A stretch of DNA of 64,000 nucleotides from Hysterangium stoloniferum. Its lineage: Eukaryota; Basidiomycota; Agaricomycetes; Hysterangiales; Hysterangiaceae. The stretch covers positions 744,001-808,000 of the forward strand of contig WHVD01000002.1 of NCBI GenBank assembly GCA_015178975.1. The letters run 5' to 3'. A model generated the notes under the pieces. It did not search any database. It saw only the letters and a program-made list of their open reading frames with translations, and had not been told where the DNA came from. Positions 23,690 to 34,925 of this stretch are shown one piece after another. The translations under genes and the position numbers were made by a program. Position 1 is the stretch's first letter. The number at the start of each line of letters is the position of its first letter.

Positions 23690-24450
23690 TGTTAAGCTCA
23701 GGCCTTACTAGGCAGGAGTGAACTAAGGCATGGGGAAAACCTGTAGAAGTTCCAAGGCAGATAGGACTTGGCTTCATCTTATGTGCTGTGCTCTTGTATG
23801 ATCATTGGGTTTTAGGTTCAGACAGGGGTGGGTACAGTTATCCCAGAAAGTCTGAAAGTACATGACTGGTAAGAAAGTTAGGAAACCCAGGGGTTCTGAA
23901 AATACACTGGTGTCAAGTTTCATAGTTTAGCTTAGTGTATTGAGGAGATAGGTTGTAGCTAAGTTGATATGCTGATTGGATTGTGCTTTAAAAGAGATTA
24001 ATAGACTATATAGACTAATTTATTATTGTACTACTAATCTGCTGAAACAAAAAGACAAGGCATGTGAACAAGAAAATAATAGGATTAACCATTCTGGAGT
24101 ATATGGGTCAAGTTGATATGGGAACAAGTACCAAAACACAATATCAAGTGGATATATGCATGTCAAAGAATAATCAGGAACAAACTGGGTTACAGATTAG
24201 TAAGTGTCTAGAGAATATGGGAAGTCCATATGAGGTCCAGGTCAGAAGCCATCCTTATAGCAAGAAAGGGTTATTACTGGGAGAATCTGGGGCCCAGGTC
24301 CTAACAATACAATACAATGAGACTAAGATGGCAAAAGAACAAGAACACTAAACCCCAATGAGAATGGATATTGGATACTAAGAAGTCAGCTGAGATATAT
24401 TGATTGGGTATAATATTATAGCTGAGAATATGGTCAGCATGGTCCTAACA
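23690..24450 (-). repeat. family B-like solo LTR, decayed
   Basis: Plus strand TGTTAAGCTCAGG...GGTCCTAACA; the reverse starts TGTTAGGACCA like 28887. Flanks ATATA (left) and ATATT (right) are a target duplication with one change. Contains the conserved block at 23764-23795. Confidence 0.65.
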
Positions 24451-25199
24451 ATATTCATTTTCTTATGTGGCATTTTTTTTCTTCTGGATTATTATAACTT
24501 TCTCTTTGGTTGTGTCATGTAACAGGTAAATTTGATATCAATTACTCAAGCCATCAATTAAACTGTCATGCTACAGTCCATTTTACCACTCTCAATACAA
24601 TCTAGGTTCAATTAGTCTACCTTTTATTCTCTAATCTTACAGAGACAATTGCTATGATGCATGTATTCAACATACAAACATTACTGCTTAACCCCTATTC
24701 ACCTTACTAGCTTTCTAAACTATCGATGTTTGATACATGTAGTTAGGAGCTATTTGTGAATGAACAGTCATACTCAAGGTGTATATATTTTCTTAGATAA
24801 ATTAGTTTAAGACAACTGTAACTGTGCATGCACAGTTATGCACACCCACACTATATTCTGATCATGTGCAGTTATTGTATAGCAACTGTGATTTTATACA
24901 CAGTAATGTGCAGTTGTGCAGCATCATTTTATGTATATAAACAGCAGAGCTGAATTATGAAATATACAGTGACTCAAAAAACCCTTCCAATGTTTGGTAC
25001 TTCAGCTGTATATCCTTGATAACTCAGAGGAGAAAATTGCAAAAATATCAAAAATATTTGTGAATATGCTCTGTTATATCTAGATTGTTGAAATACAATG
25101 CCATTACATAAGCTCCAAATATGGAAATACTACAAATATATATATACAGGAGACTCATTGGAAGGGTTTTTTGGCTGACAACTCTGACCCACAAAACTA

Positions 25200-25984
25200 C
25201 TAATATTCAGTATGTAGTATGGCTGTCCTTTGCCTTCAACATACCTTCAACCCTTCTAGGCATACTCTCAATCAAATTCTGACACACCTTTACATCAATC
25301 TTGTTCCACTCCTCCTTCACCCTCTCCCACAACTCCAGTCTCCCTTAGCCTCCTCTTTTTATGATCCCACAAGTATTCAATGGGGTTGAGGTCTGGAAAA
25401 TGTGCTGGCCATGGGAGGACATTAAAATCTGTTAGAGTATGATATTACAGCTCTTACATAGTCTATGATGTTCCCTATATTTTTCTGATATTTGTAGTAT
25501 TTTTCCCAGCACTGTAGGTGCAGTATTGAGTGAGTTACCTAGTAAGGTAACTGATGTGTAGGTGCTTAGGTAAGCACCCTGTAGTATACTCCGCTGTGGG
25601 TGTGGGAAAGTCTCCTTAGTGTTTACTTTCCTCACACTCACAGGTATGTAGTTATTTCACAGTTGAATACATTAAGTGTTTACTTTCCTCACACTCACAG
25701 GGTGTTTGTCAAGAGTTATTCAACTGTTTCAACAAAATCATTATCTTGAAACAAAGTCTGGGCCTTCTTGCAGGTGTGTTCAGGGTCATGATCTTGCTGA
25801 AAGATGACATTACCCACATATTTTCCATAATAGCTGAGGCTGGCTTGACGATTCTCCTCCATAATCTTGAGATAAAGGTACCCATCCATCCTCTCATCTA
25901 TCTTGAAAGAATACCCAGGTCCTTCCCACAGCATGTAGCCCCATAATATCACAAATCCATCTCCAAACCTCACGAAAAGTCCCT
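25200..25984 (-). pseudogene. Tc1 transposase, C-terminal part
   Basis: Minus-strand motifs: LWGYMLWEGPGYSF, IFQQDHDPEHT (catalytic D region) and, beyond the inserted LTR, FPDLNPIEYLWD with the last E. A frameshift lies near 25345, where the reading continues as KEEWNKID in another frame. The first catalytic D is absent. Confidence 0.8.
25430..25734. repeat. solo LTR, 305 bp, target duplication AAATC, inside Tc1 gene
   Basis: TGTTAGAGTATG...TGTTTCAACA flanked by AAATC at 25425-25429 and 25735-25739. Twin of 61574-61878. It interrupts the transposase between FVETVE and DFNVLPWPAHFP. Confidence 0.9.
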
Positions 25985-26166
25985 TCCAATGAGGCTCCTA
26001 TATATAAATATTTGTAGTATTTCCATATTTGGAGCTTATGCAATTGCACTGTATTTACATAATATAGATATGATAGAGCATATTCACAAATATCTTTGAT
26101 ATTTTTGCATTTTTATTCTCTGAGTTATCAGGGATGTAAATCTGAAGTACCAAACATTGGAAGGGT
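25985..26166. repeat. internal copy of Tc1 terminal repeat
   Basis: Same orientation and content as the right terminal repeat (GGAGCTTATGCAATTG, ACCAAACATTGGAAGGG) but inside the element, lacking the last CAGTGACTC. It marks a fusion of two elements. Confidence 0.75.
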
Positions 26167-26562
26167 TATTGTGGCACCCCCAACCATATTGAGACTATTG
26201 CACACAGTTTGGGTACAGATGGACTGGTTGGTGACATTCTTAAGAGCTTTGGCCACATCAAAAGCAGTGTCAGCCTTCCCAGAGCTGATGAGATGCTGTG
26301 CATAGTGAAGATTAGTAGGGGAAAGCTTGGAGGGGTGACCACCAATAGACTTAGAGAGATGACAACAATGCTTTGAGTAAAGTCTAAAGACTGTGCCAAT
26401 GCCATAACCAGTAGGAGCTGCAATGTGGCTAGCTGTATGGCCAGCATCAAGCAGTGAGAGGATATGATTCTGGCTGGCAAGAGACAAAGTGCACATTTTG
26501 GGAATTGGGACATTACTAGTTGCTAAAGGCCATGTATTTATACTCCAGCACAATGTGGTCAT
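26167..26562 (-). pseudogene. Tc1 transposase, N-terminal helix-turn-helix part
   Basis: Minus frame from 26562: HILSLLDAGHTASHIAAPTG, then GTVFRLYSKH and HLSKSIGGHPSKLSP, the paired helix-turn-helix DNA-binding region of Tc1 transposases. It runs into repeat sequence after SLNMVGGATI, with no catalytic domain attached. Confidence 0.75.
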
Positions 26563-26868
26563 GTGACATCATGTGATTTTGTTGATAGGACCCAGTTGGA
26601 GGTGAACAATCAACAAGGTCACATGACTATAAGCATTTATAGTCATCAAGGCTGCCAGCCAAAAAACCCTTGCAATGAGTCTCCTGTATATATATATTTG
26701 TAGTATTTCCATATTTGGAGCTTATGTAATGAAATTGTATTTCCACAATCTATATATGATAGAGCATGCTCACAAATATTTTTGATATTTCTGCATTTTT
26801 ATCCTCTGAGTTATCAAGGATATACATCTGAAGTACCAAACATTGGAAGGGTTTTTTGAGTCACTGTA

Positions 26869-28150
26869 TGTAAGCCTTTTGAACAATCTTAAACTACACA
26901 GTATCATTCCATTTGCATTCATGCATCTTATTCCACATGTTCCAGGTTTATGGGATTTTACCTTTCTCAGGTTAATGAGGATTCTCCTTGTCATTATTAA
27001 TGTGACTTACCTTAGTTACACAATCCAAATGAAAGCTATTCATTCCCTTTCCCATATTCTATTCTACCTTTAAATACACACAAATAGAACCCTAAATTAA
27101 TAGACTACTGACACATTCAGCCCATTCATATATCAAAGTCATTGTCTTTAAGTTGCTGCTAAGCACTTAAGAATTCTCAACAAAAGCAATACATCACAGG
27201 TTGGGGTGGGAGTGGATCAAGTCTATCAAATGAGAACTGTGCATCCATAGCCCTAGTTTGTTGCAGCTTAGTACCTGTTAGGTATTGTTTTCAGACCTCC
27301 TACATGTGATCTTCATTGTAACTCACTTGTGTCTTGCTCCCCAAGTTGGCCACATGTTATGCATCAGTGTCTTGTCTCCACTTCATGTATTACTTTTCAC
27401 CAACCATCTTCACTTCTTGGATATCCATTTTTACACCTTTACCTGTTCCCATTTCAGGTTTCAGTTCCCTTTGTTCCTTTCATGTTCCTTTTGCTCCATC
27501 TATGATTTTTCATTCCACTTGTGACTCGTTTGCTCCAGTTTAGTATTTCACCTAGCTTTTTATTAGTACAAAATATATTTCCTGTATACCACTTCTCTTC
27601 AGTTTAAATATTGACTTAGAATGCCCCTTACAGTACTTCTCTCACATACTGTACATAGTGTGTGGGTGGCTTAACTCTGAACTCCATAAAGTACAAGATT
27701 TACTGGGAAATTTCCAGACACTAGTCTGAAGACTTTCCAGGATATACTTTGGGAGATTTCAGAATATTGCCAGGTACAGGATGGACTTGGCTTCACCATA
27801 TGCTTTACCCTTGCACAAATGTTTGTTTGTCCTTATTTCAAATTGACAAATACTTAGCACATTTCTGGAGCTGAGAATAAGTGTGAGGGTGAAGCTGATG
27901 GATTAAAGAACAAGCAGAGGTCAAGGATGTCTGGAAGGATATCAGGGAGGGGATGACAGACAAGGAGAGTAGATCAGACAGTGTTAAGATTTAAACTAGA
28001 GTGTAAGTACATCTGAGATCTATGGGTGAATATAGCTCTTCTGTTAATTGCAGTACAATTTGAAAACACAATAAAACATACTCAAAACCATTTTCCAAAA
28101 CTAGAATATCATAAAAACATTTTAACCTTATTTGTAGTTATTAATATAAC
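26869..28150. other. CpG-poor stretch without supported gene
   Basis: Short ORFs only. A decayed LTR block is visible near 27782-27810 (GGACTTGGCTTCACCATATG). Confidence 0.45.
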
Positions 28151-28169
28151 TCAAGTTTGACTTTTATAG

Positions 28170-28580
28170 TTGGGAAAATGGGAGTTGGTGTGCTTATTTC
28201 CACATGAAGATTACAAGATCTTGGATTACTTTCATTATCAATCATCTCCAATGTTTGATACTCTTCTGAAACCTCACCTTCCATTGCTTAACAAGCTGGT
28301 GAAGATACCAAAACAAGTTAGAAGAGAAGAGTGTCCTGCTTTGGATTACCTGTACACTGGGAAGGCTATGTCAGAGTTGAAGGCTGAATCCACCTACCTT
28401 AGAAACCATGTCATATTGTTTTCCAGAAATCTCTCTTCAATACAAATTGCCATGATACATTATTGGCTGTATATGAACCTAGACTCTGGTGCAGGGAACA
28501 AGGATAAATGGATCCAACAAGTACCTGCAGCACATGTGATGATTCTGTTAAATTTGATGATGAAACACACCTTTTTATAG
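28170..28580 (+). CDS. unknown ORF, 136 aa, probable element fossil
   Basis: Open frame MGKWELVCLFPHEDYKIL... to HTFL. The middle (CPALDYLYTGKAMSELKAE, YLRNHVILFSRNLSS) looks protein-like. It sits in CpG-poor DNA among transposons. No family recognised; no introns or neighbours help. Confidence 0.3.
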   Translation: MGKWELVCLFPHEDYKILDYFHYQSSPMFDTLLKPHLPLLNKLVKIPKQVRREECPALDYLYTGKAMSELKAESTYLRNHVILFSRNLSSIQIAMIHYWLYMNLDSGAGNKDKWIQQVPAAHVMILLNLMMKHTFL

Positions 28581-28854
28581 GGGGAGTCCACCAATTATTG
28601 CAACTTTTCATATGAAGATGCTAATTGTGGACCATGCATTTGGAGGTTAATGTGTGTCAGAACCACTATACACCTCCCAGAGCATCCAACCTATATTGTC
28701 AGGAGGTGCTACACTAACTGACACAAGATATTGAGACACAAAGTACTTTTATTACAAGCTTATTAAACCCTTGTATATTGTGTATTGCAATAGAGTCAAC
28801 TCATACTATTTTTAATAGATTCTCCTTATCCTGAAACAATCCTACACCCAATTA

Positions 28855-29884
28855 TGTTAGAATCTATTCATAGGTTGCAAGCTGTTTGTTAGGACCAGAA
28901 AACCCACTGGGACCTGGACCCCACCCTATATGTATGCACCCGACTCTCTATATTGTACCCAAGGTACAGTTACAACTGGAGTACCCACTGGGACCTGCAT
29001 GTCACCCTATATGCACCAGTTGTCAGACTCCACCAGACCCACATGTCAACCTGTCTATATCCAACACTGTGTCTCATGTACCAGTTGTTGGACTCTGCCA
29101 GACCCACATGTCAACCTGTATATACCTGACTCTCTGTGCCCATCACTGGACTCCAACCAGACTCCCAGAACCCCTCTAACAGAGCATAGAACCCCACTCC
29201 TGTTATGGTCAAATGACCTGTCATGATTTGTCCTCCGCTTCCATTCCATTCCATCCCTAATACCCAGTTTGGTATTTGCTCATCTCATTTTATGTTTACT
29301 TGTTTTGCACCTCATTATTACCATATTTGGCATTGCATATATTTCAAAGTCTATATAGTCTCCCATACTCATGTACTTACAATCCAGTTTGAATCTCGGA
29401 CTCATTACACCCCAAACACATCCTGATCCAGTCTCTACTCCTCTTGTCTGTCTGCACACTCAATTCCCAGAACTCCCACAGGAACTCTGGAATCTACATC
29501 TTCCTTGTAGGCATTCCATCAGCTCAAAATATGTGTGGACACCCAAACAAGTGTATGAGGGCACAGCACATAAGCTGAAGCCAAGTCCATCCCAGTACTC
29601 TGGTAATTATTCTGATACTCCTTGTACTAATCCCTGGAAACTCTCCAGACTATTACCTGGGGACTCCATGGGACATTCCCAGAAAGTGTTTGGAATTTTA
29701 CCAGAAACCCCGCAGCACTGGAGAACCCTCAGAACTTAACACTGTTGACAATCTTGCATTAATTCATGATTTACATACAACACATGCACTTTCATAGAAT
29801 ATGCGTGGCTAAATAGTACATTACAGTAGCTTAGTCATACAAATAAAACCTTGTCCATTTTCATTATACCATCAACATCTTACA
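28855..29884 (+). repeat. copia-family solo LTR, 170 bp, split by LTR B, target duplication AATTA
   Basis: TGTTAGAATCTATTC...ATCTTACA, with AATTA at 28850-28854 and 29885-29889. The 3' part (CTTTACAGTAGC-like block, AAACCTTGTCC) matches the inverse of the LTRs at 62535 and 63846. The related segment near 30600-30615 shows the empty site (CCAATTATCCTG). Confidence 0.8.
28887..29741 (+). repeat. family B solo LTR, 855 bp, target duplication CTGTT, nested
   Basis: TGTTAGGACCAG...GAACTTAACA flanked by CTGTT at 28882-28886 and 29742-29746, inside the copia-family LTR. Internal near-repeats (CCAGACCCACATGTCAACCTG, twice) and the conserved block at 29556-29590 mark it as family B. Confidence 0.9.
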
Positions 29885-29889
29885 AATTA

Positions 29890-30580
29890 TCCCCTGATGG
29901 CCCACCTTTTGTGGATCTTCCTAACCATACACAACTATTTCAAGACCTATTGAAGCACTCATGGCATATACAGTATAGCTAGGTACCCCCATTTCCTGCC
30001 ACAGATGTTGACAAAGAAGCCATTAGATTACTTGAACATGAAATGTTTGAGACTTCAAAAGCAGCAGGGTATACCAGCTTTCAACAATGGGGATTGGATG
30101 CAGGTAATCATCAGAATAAATGGTGTCTATATCCATTTGTTCCCTACTCTTGGAATGAATGTGATATTCCTGAACCAGAGGAGACTGAATATCAGGTATC
30201 TACTATCAATTTCAAAATATGATATAGATGAATGCTCATACTTTCATGTAGCATGGGCCAGAATTTAGTGAAGGCAGTGAACCAGACACTCAAGAACCCC
30301 ACATTTTCCCTCTAAATAGACCAAAACCCTGACGATCTCAGAAGCCCAAAGGAGAGGGAATGTGTGAGGAAGGTTTCTTTGAGAAGCAGTCTGAAAGAAT
30401 ATTCAGAAAATGACCCAGGCTGAATTATAAAGAGACTTAGGGTATAAAATGTTTTAATGCAAATAAAAAGGTTTTGTGTACATATAGCACAATATAGAAC
30501 TTCTAAGACATAATATTTGACATTTTTTTGAGCCTCAGCCCCTTGACATAGAGCCTCCTTTGCCCCCTTTGCTTAGATCT
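29890..30580 (+). pseudogene. unknown coding fossil, copy 1 of tandem duplication
   Basis: Broken frame reads DVDKEAIRLLEHEMFETSKA, then QQWGLDAGNHQNKW and YPFVPYSWNECDIPEPEE. The segment returns at 30587-31010. No recognised domain; CpG-poor, with many stops. Confidence 0.4.
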
Positions 30581-30586
30581 TAACAA

Positions 30587-31010
30587 TATCCTGAAACAGT
30601 CCTACATCCAATTATCCTGATAGTCTACCTTTTGAGGATCTTCCTAAACATACACAAGTATTTCAAGACTTGCTAAAGCACTTGTAGCATACATATACAG
30701 TATAGCTAGGTACATAGTACCATTTTCTGCCATAGATGTTGACAAAGAAGCCATTGGATTACTTGAACATGAAATGGTTGAAACTTTAAAAGCAGCAGGG
30801 TCTGCTGGCTTTCAATAATGGAGATTGGATGTAGGTAATTATCAGAAGAAATAGAGTCCAAATCTTTTTATTCCCTACTCTTAGAAGGAAACACTAACCC
30901 TAACCCTAATGCCTAATGTGTTTTCTGTACATAATTTTCATTTAAAGAGCATATAGCACAATATAGGGCATTTCATATAAAGTATTTGACATTTTTTAGA
31001 GCCTCTGATC
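30587..31010 (+). pseudogene. unknown coding fossil, copy 2
   Basis: Same blocks as 29890-30580 (DVDKEAIGLLEHEMVET) with fewer surviving codons. Followed by CTAACCCTAACCCTAA at 30894-30909. Confidence 0.4.
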
Positions 31011-31030
31011 CACAAGTAAAGTTCTTTCAG

Positions 31031-31111
31031 TGTCGTGGCAGTTCCTTGCTAATTAGGAAGTGCTGCAACAACTGCACAGAATTACCCAATTAGGAAGGAA
31101 CTGCCATGACA
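31031..31111. repeat. 81-bp hairpin
   Basis: TGTCGTGGCAGTTCCTT near 31031 is the inverse, with few mismatches, of AAGGAACTGCCATGACA ending 31111; the arms extend to the AATTAGG blocks. It may be the fused ends of a deleted DNA transposon. Confidence 0.5.
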
Positions 31112-31420
31112 TACAAGCTTTTCGTGTAAACCTAGAACCCACGTCATTTAGAAGTTATATTTTGATATTTCGGACTCTAATAGGTTTATTTAAGAATCAT
31201 TATTACTCAAGGAAGGACTTGAATTAAGGATGGGCCGATTAAAGTAATGCACAAGATATATTTAACCAGGAAATTGTACAGTAGATGTAATATTTATCAT
31301 GTTTTGATGCTCTAATATCAACTATAAGTATTTTTGTAAATTTCCAACAAAAATTTGATGAAGCATCTACTTGTTTTGAAAAAAGAAACATGATCGTGGG
31401 ACTAGAATGGCAGCATGACT

Positions 31421-32314
31421 TAGTGGTTTGCAGGGCCCGGCTCGGCTCAAAAACCCCGGCTTGGGCTCAGCTTAGTGGGGCTCGGGCTTTCCTAGACCTC
31501 GAGCTGAGCCCAGGTAGAGGACTCGGGCTCGGCTCGGGCTCGGCTCAGGCCCAGGCCACGGCTCTAAGGAGGAAGATGTGTTGAACTTCTCTGATGTTGT
31601 ACCACACAATACTTTGAAAAAAAACCTCCTCATCATCTAAATCCTCAAAGCCCTCATCATCTTCAAGGTCTCCAACCAAGTCATCCCAACTCCCAGGCTC
31701 CCCACTTCCCTCAACACACTCCAAGATTGTGCTTGGTTCTTCTCAGTAGATCAGTTCTCGGCAATGGAGGCACTTGAGGAAATGTAAAGCCTCAACAATA
31801 TCAGGTTTGAGCTGACTATGATATTTGCTGATGGTTATTCCAGCTGATGAAAATGCATGTTGTATCTTGACCACTAGCAGCCTCAGCAGCTTCAGCCATC
31901 CTTCTTGTATTGATTGCATCTTTGTGAGAGTGCAGCTCAGCAGATGCAATGTTTGCTGGGTCAACAATTTTGCTTGCCGGATGTTGACCCCATTTGGGGC
32001 GGGGCACTGATGGCACTGATGGCACTGATGGCGTTGATGTAGCAGCCTTTGCCATTCGAAGCTACCTCGAATCTGGGTCAGTTGAACCGTTTTTGTGAGG
32101 GTGGTTGAAAGACTGTACAGTTGAACCAAGCCGAGCACCATGATGTATGACGAAAAGCCCGGGCCCAAGGGCTCGGCTCAGGCTTTCAAAATCCTGGGCT
32201 GAGCCCTCGGGCCGCCTGAGCCTTGTGTGAAGGCTCGGCTCTCGGCTCGGCTCGGGCTTTGAGGGCTCGGCAGCCTGGGCTTGCGGGCTTTGGGCCGGGC
32301 CTTGCAAACCACTA
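31421..32314 (-). mobile_element. hAT transposon, internally deleted
   Basis: Terminal inverted repeats TAGTGGTTTGCAGGGCCCGG (31421) and TAGTGGTTTGCAAGGCCCGG (inverse, ending 32314), followed by many GGCTCGG/GGGCTC subterminal repeats, typical of hAT elements. About 0.9 kb, with only the transposase end left. I could not find a matching 8-bp target duplication. Confidence 0.75.
31743..31860 (-). pseudogene. hAT transposase C-terminal dimerisation fossil
   Basis: Minus frame HAFSSAGITISKYHSQLKPD followed by IVEALHFLK is the conserved end of hAT transposases. Upstream, another frame carries an N-terminal remnant with a P-S-V repeat. The middle is deleted. Confidence 0.75.
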
Positions 32315-32529
32315 AGCGCACACCCTGCGCTATAGCCCCGTGACTGGTCTGTGACTGAATTGGCAATTGCGAATCAATAAACAATCCTCATCTAGTAGTA
32401 CATCATAACGTCTGCTGATTGTACATCGAAGAGCTTTCTTATCGCACCCGTTCCTGATGGCTGTGAGCCTGCCAACCAGAGGGTTGAAATAAAAGCGACG
32501 TCGTCAAAGGCGTCTACGTAGCTCCTCAG

Positions 32530-34067
32530 ATGGCTTCCCCCAACTGTGCGTTATTTCCACCAGGTGATACATGTGCAACGTGCTTGAGTAGGGGACAGTC
32601 GATAGGTCTCACTGTGAGCGGGGTGTGTTTCTTTTCGTTTCCGGTTGCTTATCGTGTCTGCCCGCCAAGGTTGCGACCGTAACGGGTGTAATATCGACCC
32701 TCGCGGTGTCAGTTGTGTTCTGTCATGTTATTGTAAGTGAATATTTGTTAATATTTGTTACCAAAAGCTATATATTGACTGGGCGGAGCATCTATAGAAA
32801 AATGTAATGTTGTACAAACGACTAGTACCCTCCACGGAATGGCGGCTGTTCGCGTCCCCTTTAGATGTGTATATGGTAGACATACAACATGAATGAGCGA
32901 TAGATACAAGTTCTGATCAGTTTCGCCACACACCAGGCTGCTCTACTTTTTTTTGATTTTTTCCAAGGCGTAGGGAAGGTGTTAAATGTCAAATGGCTCA
33001 ATGAGGGACTTGTCCAATGCAGTGGCTATTGTACTGCACAGGGTAAGGATCATTTCATGACGGTCCCGATCCTGATCCACAACTATCACCAGGCATAGTC
33101 CAACAAATCGGCGAAACAGGCGTTGCGCAGTCCACCCTCGTTCGTAACGGTTTTTTTTGGAATTTACTCTCGTTGACATTAGTTATTATTAGGCAATCGC
33201 TGTTCACACATTTATCATTATATTCTTCAGAGAGGGTGCAAAAGCGGTCAGAACATCTGTTATCGTCGTCATCTCTATAGGGCTCTTTGTCCTTATTTTC
33301 CCAGTAATTGGTGCTGCGGTTCTCAGAGATAGAGATAGTCGATATATAGTCCCAATCCCGTGAGTCCTACTACTAGACATTTTTAGCCTAATTATCGACC
33401 TTTATTACAGATATTGTAAGTGTACGACAAACTAATGTAACCACCCTACGAGACTAATCGCGAACCAGGGTGCTGGGTCAGCGAAAAACACATATGGGCA
33501 GAGGTTGTAGGTGAATATTTTTGGATGTGGCTCTCCGCCTCCGTTTCCCTCGCCGTCTACATTCCCCTCTACCTGCAACTTGCCGGATACATCCATCCGA
33601 CATGGACCGGAAATCACTGGTGGCAGTTCCGAATTGAAAGGCCGAAGGAACAGGGGATCTTGGCCTCTTCAAAATCGTCTGGGCAGGCATATTTTATGCT
33701 TTTGTGAGCTTAAAATTCGGTTATCAGTCGTCGGGCAATAGGGATATTCTAACTGAGCTTCATTGCCACGACAGATATCCTATTTCGTATTTCTTTTTGG
33801 TCCTTCCAGATTCCGTTGTGCGGTGGATAACGTTTACAGACGCGGCGAATAGCCCGTCCTCAGCAACTTTTTTCGCCACAACTGTCTTCGGTCTCAGTGG
33901 GCTCGTTAATGTCACATTATTGTACTTTGGAAGGCCTGGTAAGGAGATTCTGAAACTCTTTTCGTTTTTTCGAAAGCAGGTTGATCATGTCATGGATAGG
34001 ATTATTATTGCTTAACGGCCGCCACCTAGGAGCGTCTCAGAACAGCGCTGGCAACAAACAGACTTGA
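32530..34067 (+). CDS. 7TM receptor, copy 2, truncated cytosolic tail
   Basis: Same ten-exon structure as its paralogs. All seven membrane segments are open and the 5-nt exon is at 33411-33415. In the last exon one C is missing (GGCCGCC against GGCCCGCC, near 34018-34021), which shifts the tail to NGRHLGASQNSAGNKQT and an early TGA at 34065-34067. About 30 residues of tail are replaced or lost, including the final EEL. The membrane core may still fold; signalling or turnover could differ. Exon 8 also has charge changes against copy 3 (SEKHIWAEV for SRKHIWAQV). Confidence 0.75.
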
Positions 34068-34700
34068 GTGAAGTATCAGGCGAGAATATAGACCTTCCCG
34101 ATTGAGAAACTCACATCCGGTTTTGGGGTCGAACGAGGAACTTTGATGTTTTCTGCAGTTTTTGTGTCAGAGTATCAGTAGTATCAGTAGTATCGTTGGT
34201 ACTTATAATTTGTGCGTTGTATTGTATGTCTTCTATTACCAGATACCCGGCGAACGATCCTGTAATGCGTCAAATCTGGGCTCCACAATAGCTCAAATGC
34301 CAGTCTTATATCATTACAACCGCTACCACTTGTATATATCCCAAAATTAATAGAGATTTTAAATAGCGTGCTGATAGATATTGAGGAAATAGACATTGTT
34401 GAAACAAGTAATTGTCATGAATCTACTCAAGCCATGGCCCAATTTCTCACTTAGGCGAACCTGTTATGATCCATCCGCTGACTTCTTGAGGCATGTTATA
34501 GACATAGAAAGTAGCTGTATCTGGGCGGCCACAATGATGGCAGTAGCATTCATTGGTGGGTTCGCACCACAACAGCCTTCGTCATCTTCTGGAGGAGGTG
34601 GAGTAGTACCTGGTCTAGAAAATTGACCGGATTGTTTCGCAGTGTTCCCTGGGACAACCCGCATATGCAAAATCGACAGACTGGGTCAGATTTGAGGTTG

Positions 34701-34925
34701 ATGGCAGAGGATGCCAAACCAATGAAAATCCCTTTAGCGTCAGAAAGAGAGGAGCACAAGGAAGGACTTCAAAGGTTCACCGGCGCCGACTGGGATCACA
34801 GAAACACCAGCATTCGATCTCCCTTCGCCAGAGACGGTCGCGCGGTATCCTGGAGCTCGAAACAGCAGTCTGTAGTCATGCCGTCAACCATCGAAGCTCA
34901 GTGATCGACAACACGAAATGTGACA
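34701..34925 (+). pseudogene. copia pol fossil in receptor unit 2
   Basis: Best preserved of the three: MAEDAKPMKIPLASE, GADWDHRNTS and RAVSWSSKQQSVVMPSTIEA in one frame, the end of copia RT and RNase H with the middle missing. Confidence 0.55.

Larger units (their letters stand above)
24967..26866 (-). mobile_element. Tc1-type DNA transposon, chimeric and broken
   Basis: Ends CAGTGACTCAAAAAACCC and its inverse at 26866, each next to TA, with terminal inverted repeats of about 210 bp (24967-25177 and 26660-26866). The minus strand encodes pieces of a DD34E transposase. A third copy of the right-end repeat lies inside (about 25985-26166), splitting the gene, and a solo LTR sits at 25430-25734. 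The central catalytic part is missing, so it cannot make an active enzyme. Confidence 0.85.

Noticed and set aside
28930..29226. 97-98-codon plus ORFs rich in Pro/Thr/Cys
   Set aside because: They lie wholly inside a solo LTR and come from its internal near-repeats.
31421..32314. 8-bp target duplication for the hAT element
   Set aside because: Left GCATGACT and right AGCGCACA do not match in any reasonable shift.
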